A stretch of 64,000 nucleotides of DNA from Anadara kagoshimensis (Eukaryota; Mollusca; Bivalvia; Arcoida; Arcidae). Shown piece by piece: positions 59,801 through 64,000 of the stretch. The first letter of the stretch is position 1. The number at the start of each line of letters is the position of its first letter. The DNA lies in NCBI GenBank assembly GCA_021292105.1, contig CM037869.1:23574050-23638049 (forward strand), read 5' to 3'. A model generated the notes under the pieces. It was not told the origin of the DNA and ran no database searches. It saw nothing but the letters and a program-made list of their open reading frames with translations. The position numbers and the translations under genes are program-made.

Positions 59801-61622
59801 AATTTCCTGATCGTTTTTTGTTGGTACATTATTTCACCTCTACTTATAGTTGTAAGTAGTGAAAATATAAAAATGTCAGTGCATGAAAGTTGAAAAGTAT
59901 CCTGGATGTATTTGACGTTCTATAGTTCTATGTACAATTCATTTCGCATATGGCAAGTGTAGCTAACTGAATAGGAAGCAGTACCCTTATGAGCATCCGG
60001 CCTCACTTCCCTGACGGAAGTTTACGTAATTTACTTAGTCTGCCAGTTTTTACTTTGATTTTGGAAATGAATTATTATGTTTGCTTTTTATTTTAGTTTT
60101 CTAAAAGAGATTGATAACTTATAACGAAAGTTCAGTGTAAGCAAAATTGTTTGGCATTTTTGGTTTCATTGAATTTGTTGATTTAGTCTCTAGTCTGTTA
60201 AAAGTTATAACAATTTGTATACACGACTGCAAAATGAAAAGTATTGAAAGCAGAAAATAGTTATATGTTCTGAAGCTGTTAGGAACATCCCATCATAAGC
60301 AACAGACAAGAACGATGCGTTCCAGAAAGCAATAGTACATTAGCTGTATGGATCCGGATGGAACGTGGTTGGATGCATCGGGCTTTCATGGTTTTTTAAG
60401 AAAAAAATGTTTAGTGACCATCTTTAGTAACAAAACAAAATTTCATATGATTAAGAAACAACTCCTGAAAGCGATTTTAAAACATCGGCCAAATTTGTCC
60501 ATCCTGCATAAAATAAGGGCTGGAATGAAATTTTGATTTCCAATGTTCATTCTGCACTTCTCATGAGCAACTATTATGTCAATTAAGCCTCTTGGTATGA
60601 TTACACACTTGACGGGTGTAGCTAGCTGAACAGGAAATGTTTACCCTTCCGGAGCACCCGACCTCATTTCCCTGGTGGAAGTTTGTGTATAATCTAACTT
60701 ACGAGTCGTATCAGTTCAAAAGTTTTTACTTAGTTTCTAGATTGTGATTCAGACATTAATAAGTATGTTTGTTTTTGATTTGTATATAAATCTGTACTCT
60801 GTTATTTACATTAATGTTCTCTTAAGCTTTTTTTTCTATATAGGCTATGTGGATATTTAGCTCTGTGAAGTATAGTCCGTTTACATATGGTACTTACCTG
60901 TACCCTACGTGGTCGGTAGTGATGGCTTGGATTATAGCTAGTTTACCATTAATTTGCATACCGATTGGAATGGCTCATGCTTTATATGGAACCCCATCCA
61001 TATCACTTGTCAAGGTAAATTTACATCATTTCAAGTCTGAAAGGCTTTATAACCTATCATCCTGTTATTTCCTCTTATGAAAAAATATAGCAAGCAAATT
61101 CACTGAATTAAGATTACCAGTGGGTAGGTATTTTTTTGATTTGCACTTATGTTTAAAACGGGAAAATCAAAAAGCTACAAACTTTTTCCCTTTCGTCCAG
61201 ATACTTGTCCGAAGAAATTGTGCAAAATTATGAGGCACCGTTTAACTAAACTCGCATGCAACTCAAAAGAACTTAAGAGAGACAACTCTTATTTTTTAAA
61301 TCGCATAACAAAACAAAATTATAAGATAACAGTTATGATAACATATGCTACAATTCGATGAAAGCAGAACTTTCCAGGAATTTCTTGGTGGACCAAACAC
61401 TTAATTACTTGTATGCGTTATAATTAAAACCAACAAAATCGCGTTTTAGGTTATTCTGTGTTTATTACGTTGAAATAATAGTTTTGAAAATAAATATATT
61501 TTTGTACAATTATCCTTTGTTTTCAGAGATTACGGCTTACAGTAATGCCTGCAGAATGTATTAACGTTGTACACTTACAGCCCGACATAGAGTTGAAAGT
61601 GGTGCAATTTACACAAAGATGA
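47884..61622 (+). CDS. SLC6-type Na+/Cl--coupled transporter, copy 2 (intact)
   Basis: Plasma-membrane transporter of the neurotransmitter:sodium symporter family. Exons: 47884-48019, 51158-51292, 51863-52127, 52585-52717, 53570-53704, 54259-54362, 55962-56086, 56968-57080, 57723-57848, 58958-59057, 59751-59851, 60844-61014, 61527-61622 (1740 nt, 579 residues). All introns are GT-AG and in the same phases as copy 1. N32-IWRFPY in helix 1; EL2 disulfide pair C131/C140 (spacing as in the family) with three N-glycosylation sequons nearby; helix 8 LALDS (D380, S381) for the second sodium site. Helix 1 Gly rather than Asp indicates the GABA/glycine/amino-acid branch; the substrate is not predictable. 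Unusual: helix 6 AAATNFFS (T276 where GAT1 has Gln291) and helix 7 D312 where GAT1 has Asn327; S280 and S316 are kept. The C-terminal tail is short. Confidence 0.95.
48400..48620 (+). repeat. Old RT-element tail
   Basis: GGAAATATTTGATCTCC to TGGTTCGGTATGTTTGTG. In intron 1 of SLC6 copy 2. Confidence 0.7.
48850..48885. repeat. (AAT)n microsatellite
   Basis: About ten AAT/TAA units. Confidence 0.9.
48960..49180 (+). repeat. Old RT-element tail
   Basis: ACACACGTGGCAATATGTACC through AATTAGTATGTTTGTTTTTA; the middle is interrupted. Confidence 0.6.
49909..49954 (+). repeat. Decayed hammerhead ribozyme copy
   Basis: CUGAUGA reads CUAAUGA, removing an essential G. GAAAC and AUC are kept and stem II has one mismatch. 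In intron 1, sense strand. Confidence 0.8.
50070..51105 (-). mobile_element. YIDD reverse-transcriptase element, longest copy
   Basis: Minus strand. The tail is followed by the RT frame in two pieces: 50266-50580 and 50758-51096. It extends further 5' than the copy at 26881 (NGKPRYKYLVLNRDSGYFVK ahead of [10 protein letters not shown]). Motifs seen: [37 protein letters not shown]. The YIDD region is out of the main frame here. Its 5' end lies about 50 bp before the acceptor of SLC6 copy 2 exon 2 (51157). Confidence 0.9.
51380..51668 (+). mobile_element. tRNA-derived SINE with exact target duplication
   Basis: Full-length copy: CCACTGCAGTAGCTCCATTG (A box region), GTGGGTTCGTTACCC (B box region), 3' domain GACTGGGACGTTAAACACCA. 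Exact 11-bp direct repeats CTCTTAATTCT lie at 51369-51379 and 51669-51679. In intron 2 of SLC6 copy 2. Confidence 0.92.
52165..52285 (-). repeat. Old RT-element tail
   Basis: AAAAACAAACATACCAGTCC, then CGACCTTCCACCAAACAAGTG. In intron 3. Confidence 0.7.
52944..52989 (+). repeat. Decayed hammerhead ribozyme copy
   Basis: AGCACTA and TAGTGCT arms and the stem II pair remain, but the core reads CUAAUGA and the stretch after stem II is shortened. In intron 4. Confidence 0.8.
53069..53377. mobile_element. 309-bp mariner-type MITE
   Basis: The ends CAGGTCCGTCAAGAAAGT and CTGGTCCGTCCAGAAAGT (reverse complement of the right end) are inverted repeats, and inverted similarity extends about 100 bp inward (AACAACAGTTTT, TTAACTTATATTTG). 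TA flanks both sides (53067-53068, 53378-53379). In intron 4 of SLC6 copy 2. Mariner-like end sequence is from memory. Confidence 0.88.
54880..55060 (+). repeat. Old RT-element tail
   Basis: ACATGTGTGGCAGATGTGGA through TTGTGATTTGAGCATCGGCG. In intron 6. Confidence 0.65.
56344..56574. mobile_element. 231-bp MITE with TA target duplication
   Basis: Inverted ends GGCAAACAACATTGACCTA and GGCAAACAATGACCTGTCTG, then TTTGACCTTTAATT-like similarity. TA on both sides (56342-56343, 56575-56576). Relatives at 61669-61895 and at 63663-63702. In intron 7. Confidence 0.8.
57174..57335. repeat. Minisatellite, about three 62-bp units
   Basis: CTGAAGATACCATTATA / CTGAAGATACCATAATA recurs three times with GTTTGTTT and CGGACT between. 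In intron 8 of SLC6 copy 2. Confidence 0.85.
57405..57452 (-). repeat. Decayed hammerhead ribozyme copy
   Basis: Stem II GGAAU/AUUCC, GAAACGGCCGTC intact; the core reads CUGACAA and stem I is broken. In intron 8, antisense. Confidence 0.8.
58030..58200. repeat. Old RT-element tail fragments, inverted pair
   Basis: AAACACGTGAACTCCCACCG (minus) faces TCTGGCGGAAGTTTACGTG (plus). In intron 9. Confidence 0.6.
58509..58554 (-). ncRNA. Hammerhead ribozyme, intact (downstream copy)
   Basis: On the minus strand: stem I arm AGCACTA, core CUGAUGA, stem II GGAAU-UGU-AUUCC, core GAA, stem III ACGG/CCGU, cleavage triplet GUC, stem I arm UAGUGCU. All core bases are present and stems I (7 bp) and II (5 bp) are fully paired. 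Stem III is the palindrome ACGGCCGU with no loop, so a lone monomer should fold poorly and a dimer well, as in metazoan retrozymes and Penelope-like elements. Confidence 0.93.
58848..58893 (-). ncRNA. Hammerhead ribozyme, intact (upstream copy)
   Basis: The 46 bases are identical to those at 58509-58554, exactly 339 bp away. With that copy it could form a double hammerhead in which the two palindromic stem III segments pair as 8 bp. Confidence 0.93.
59898..60090 (+). repeat. RT-element tail
   Basis: CCTGGATGTATTTGACGTTC to ATGAATTATTATGTTTGC. In intron 11. Confidence 0.75.
60605..60780 (+). repeat. RT-element tail
   Basis: ACACTTGACGGGTGTAGCTA to AATAAGTATGTTTGTTTTTG. Ends about 65 bp before exon 12 of SLC6 copy 2. 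Confidence 0.85.
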
Positions 61623-61668
61623 TTAACCTACTTTATGTAATTATCACATTTTTAAATATGTAAATTAC

Positions 61669-61895
61669 ATTGACCTGTAAGTTTGACCTTTCATTGGGAA
61701 TAATAATGTAGAAGGGTCCACTCAATACATGGGTAGTAGAAGGCTTCGCAGTTAATAATGTGTACACAGTGTGCATGATTAGTGTTCACAATATGTAGAC
61801 AAAATAAACCCGTGTGATACCTATACATTAATAATACGAGTCCATGATAGATAAATTAAATTATAGGTCAAGCGGACAGGTCAGTGTTGCTTACC
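61669..61895. mobile_element. MITE related to 56344-56574
   Basis: Inverted ends ACATTGACCTGTAAGTTTGACC and (reverse complement) ACACTGACCTGTCCGCTTGACC. The outer few bases are unclear. It begins about 47 bp after the stop codon of SLC6 copy 2, so it would lie in the 3'UTR. Confidence 0.7.
61803..61808 (+). terminator. Candidate SLC6 copy 2 poly(A) signal
   Basis: AATAAA 180 nt after the stop codon, within the MITE at 61669-61895. If used, the transposon supplies the gene's polyadenylation site. Confidence 0.4.
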
Positions 61896-61914
61896 CATAC
61901 TCTTTGTTGGTTAC

Positions 61915-62110
61915 TGTATATATTTGACGTCATATTGATCCATGTTCCTAGCTAGCTAAGCAGGAGAGGCTTACCCTTCCGGAATACCTAACCTCATTTC
62001 CCCCCGTAGGGGTTTACGTAATAAACTAAATTGCCAATCTTCAAAGTGGTGTTACTTTCCCTTAGGATTGTGAATAGGACATAGAACCGTAGTTTGTTTT
62101 TTATGGTTAA
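61915..62110 (+). repeat. RT-element tail
   Basis: ATATATTTGACGTCATATTG to GAACCGTAGTTTGTTTTTTA. Confidence 0.8.
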
Positions 62111-62264
62111 AAATATGCACGGACAAGAGAATGTATATATGTCAGCTGGTGATAATGAGTGTGACAGTTTATTATTAAAACAGAATGAGGAAATGCAATA
62201 CAGAAAACAGTTTGGAAATAATCAATCCGCTATTAATCCATACAAATCCATACAAAGGAACCAG

Positions 62265-62405
62265 TAAAAGTAGCCTTTATGGACAGATGACCTTTATATA
62301 CAGGTTAGAATTACATGAATAAAGAACAATTTGGATACACTTTTAGTGGACTTTATAAGTAGGTGATCCTCATATAGAGGTGGCCTTTAAGGCAGGTTAG
62401 ACGGT
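62265..62405. repeat. Dispersed repeat, unknown family
   Basis: Second copy of the repeat at 23660-23850. Confidence 0.6.
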
Positions 62406-62410
62406 ATTAG

Positions 62411-63640
62411 AAATTTTGGACGGACATTGAAGTAAATGCCCAGTGGTATGATTACAAATCTTTTGATTTGTCCCAAGATATCTAAAGATACGTGATAGAT
62501 AAGCATTTTTATCCAGATTAATTTATTTTAAATGCAATTCATGTTCATTTTCTAGTATTTTTGTGTATTTTCAAGAACTTGACGCATTTAAACATTTACA
62601 ATGTATATTAATATACTTGGTTATGTAGATTTCTTAATTTTACTATTGATGGAGATGAGAAACATTCATTTATTTGGTGCGTTTTACAATGATGAAATAA
62701 AATTGTTACTGTTCAAGCCAGTCGGTTTGTGACAGTGAATTACTGCACTTTGATAGAAAATCAAATGCACTTGATATTTTTCACTTACTAGTACTTGAAC
62801 CTAGAAATAACAGAAAATCCGTATGCGCATTCGCAATAAACCTAGAATATGTCTAGACAGAGTAAAACGTTGACATTGAAAAACCAGACAAATGGCGGAT
62901 TCTGTTGCGTATATGACGTAAAACGTCACCAAGGACATCACTGCCGGTGTAAACATCGCCATTTTTACCAAGTAAAATCCGCATAGCGCCAACATTTTCC
63001 TTTCTACAGAAATACTTTATGATAATCGCGGATGCAAATACAGATTTCCTGTTACGACTTAATTAAGTGAAAATATTAAATCTATATTAAATTTTATTTG
63101 ATTTTCTATGGAAATAAAGTACATTTTACTGTCACAAACAGAGTGATTCCAAAAGTAATTTATTTTAAATGCAATGTGTTTATTTTCTAAACTTTTTGTC
63201 AAATATAACGAGTAACTGTTACTGGTCGTGACATTCAGATCTGAAACTGGAACTATTAATGTACTTGATTATGTAGATTTCTAAATTTACATATGTTGGA
63301 GGAGAAACATTTATTAAATGATCAAATAAATCAGTTAGTCAAAGTTTATTATCAAGCTTAAGCTAAGCGTATAATTTATTTCAGATATTGGTTAAAATTA
63401 TATTATTACCCTACCTCTGACTAAATTATATGATAGTTATTGACTAAATTGAATCACAAGACCAACCCTGTGTCATTCAGTACTGCGTGACATAGCGGTA
63501 TGCGCAAAATTACTGGGTCTGTCAGGCTCATACGGGGTGGGTTAGAGTTATGTTCCCTGTCGCTTTACCAACATACATAAATAACACCTGTTTATGGTGT
63601 GGTATTCAAAACAATTTTGTTCTTTAAACATAAATGTACC
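62411..63640. other. Intergenic DNA, nothing recognised
   Basis: AT-rich. No exon, RNA gene or repeat end that I can support. Confidence 0.45.
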
Positions 63641-63662
63641 GGTCCAAAATACATATTTCAAA

Positions 63663-63702
63663 ATGAAGGTCAAAGGGAAAGGTCAATGTTGTATGCCGTT
63701 AG
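63663..63702. repeat. MITE end fragment
   Basis: GAAGGTCAAAGGGAAAGGTC followed by AATGTTGTATGCC is the inverted end of the family at 56344-56574. No partner end is visible. Confidence 0.55.
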
Positions 63703-63759
63703 TTATGATAGTATAATGAATTTGACGTTCGATGGCTGGCTCGTAAGCTGATTACAAAT

Positions 63760-64000
63760 AAATTGTGGACCCGGAGACATTGCAAGCCTAGGCTTATTAG
63801 GGTTCTCAAAAAGTTTTATGACCGTCATCACAATATTGTTGATAAGTTTGATGTCTTTGTGTCCAGGATTGCCCTGGATATATTTAACTTCCCATAGTTC
63901 CATGTTCGTTTCAATTTTGATTTCCCACGTGACAGATGTAGTTAGCTAAACAGGAGGTGCACTCGGACTCGCATCCCTGGTGGAAGTTCACGTATTTTAC
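63760..64000 (+). mobile_element. RT-element end and tail, cut by window edge
   Basis: Starts in the last RT codons (GCAAGCCTAGGCTTATTAGG) and runs through the tail to the right edge. Confidence 0.88.

Noticed and set aside
62801-62995. A 64-codon minus-strand frame
   Set aside because: No recognised motif, no exon-like borders and no repeat family match.

Overview
The window looks like AT-rich, repeat-dense nuclear DNA of an invertebrate animal. Genes are split into many short exons with GT-AG introns of 0.2-4 kb, and introns and spacers are packed with retroelement tails, tRNA-derived SINEs, small inverted-repeat elements and microsatellites. The repeat style and the divergence of the two gene families from vertebrates suggest a lophotrochozoan, most likely a bivalve mollusc; that assignment is an inference.

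Layout. (1) 1-3.8 kb: a decayed mariner, and on the minus strand the first exon (3790-3939) of a glutamate-cysteine ligase catalytic subunit (GCLC) copy whose remaining exons must lie beyond the left edge. (2) 7133-21322, minus strand: a complete, divergent GCLC-like gene. I read 16 exons whose splice phases all agree and give 623 residues. The two GCLC copies stand head to tail. (3) 21.3-24.1 kb: a 2.8-kb head-to-head spacer filled with SINEs and retroelement tails. (4) 24130-43522 and 47884-61622, plus strand: two tandem SLC6-type Na+/Cl--coupled transporter genes, each with 13 exons in identical phases. The second is intact (579 residues). The first is intact in 12 exons but has at least three lesions in exon 3. 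(5) 61.6-64 kb: repeats only.

Mobile DNA. One family dominates: a YIDD-type reverse transcriptase element (possibly Penelope-like) with a roughly 220-bp 3' tail, present in more than 30 mostly 5'-truncated copies on both strands. A second dispersed family carries a 46-nt hammerhead ribozyme. Two copies with every core base intact lie 339 bp apart in intron 9 of the second transporter gene, the arrangement expected of a retrozyme that yields a small circular RNA. About ten decayed copies surround it, one with a compensatory base-pair change. There is also a 1,059-bp hAT-like element with an exact 8-bp target duplication, several TA-flanked MITEs, a SINE with an exact 11-bp target duplication, and a decayed LINE.

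How the genes relate. GCLC makes gamma-glutamylcysteine, the first step of glutathione synthesis. The SLC6 genes resemble the GABA/glycine/amino-acid branch. Amino-acid import and glutathione synthesis could be linked, but nothing in the sequence proves co-regulation. Both families are locally duplicated, and both have changes at positions that are normally conserved.
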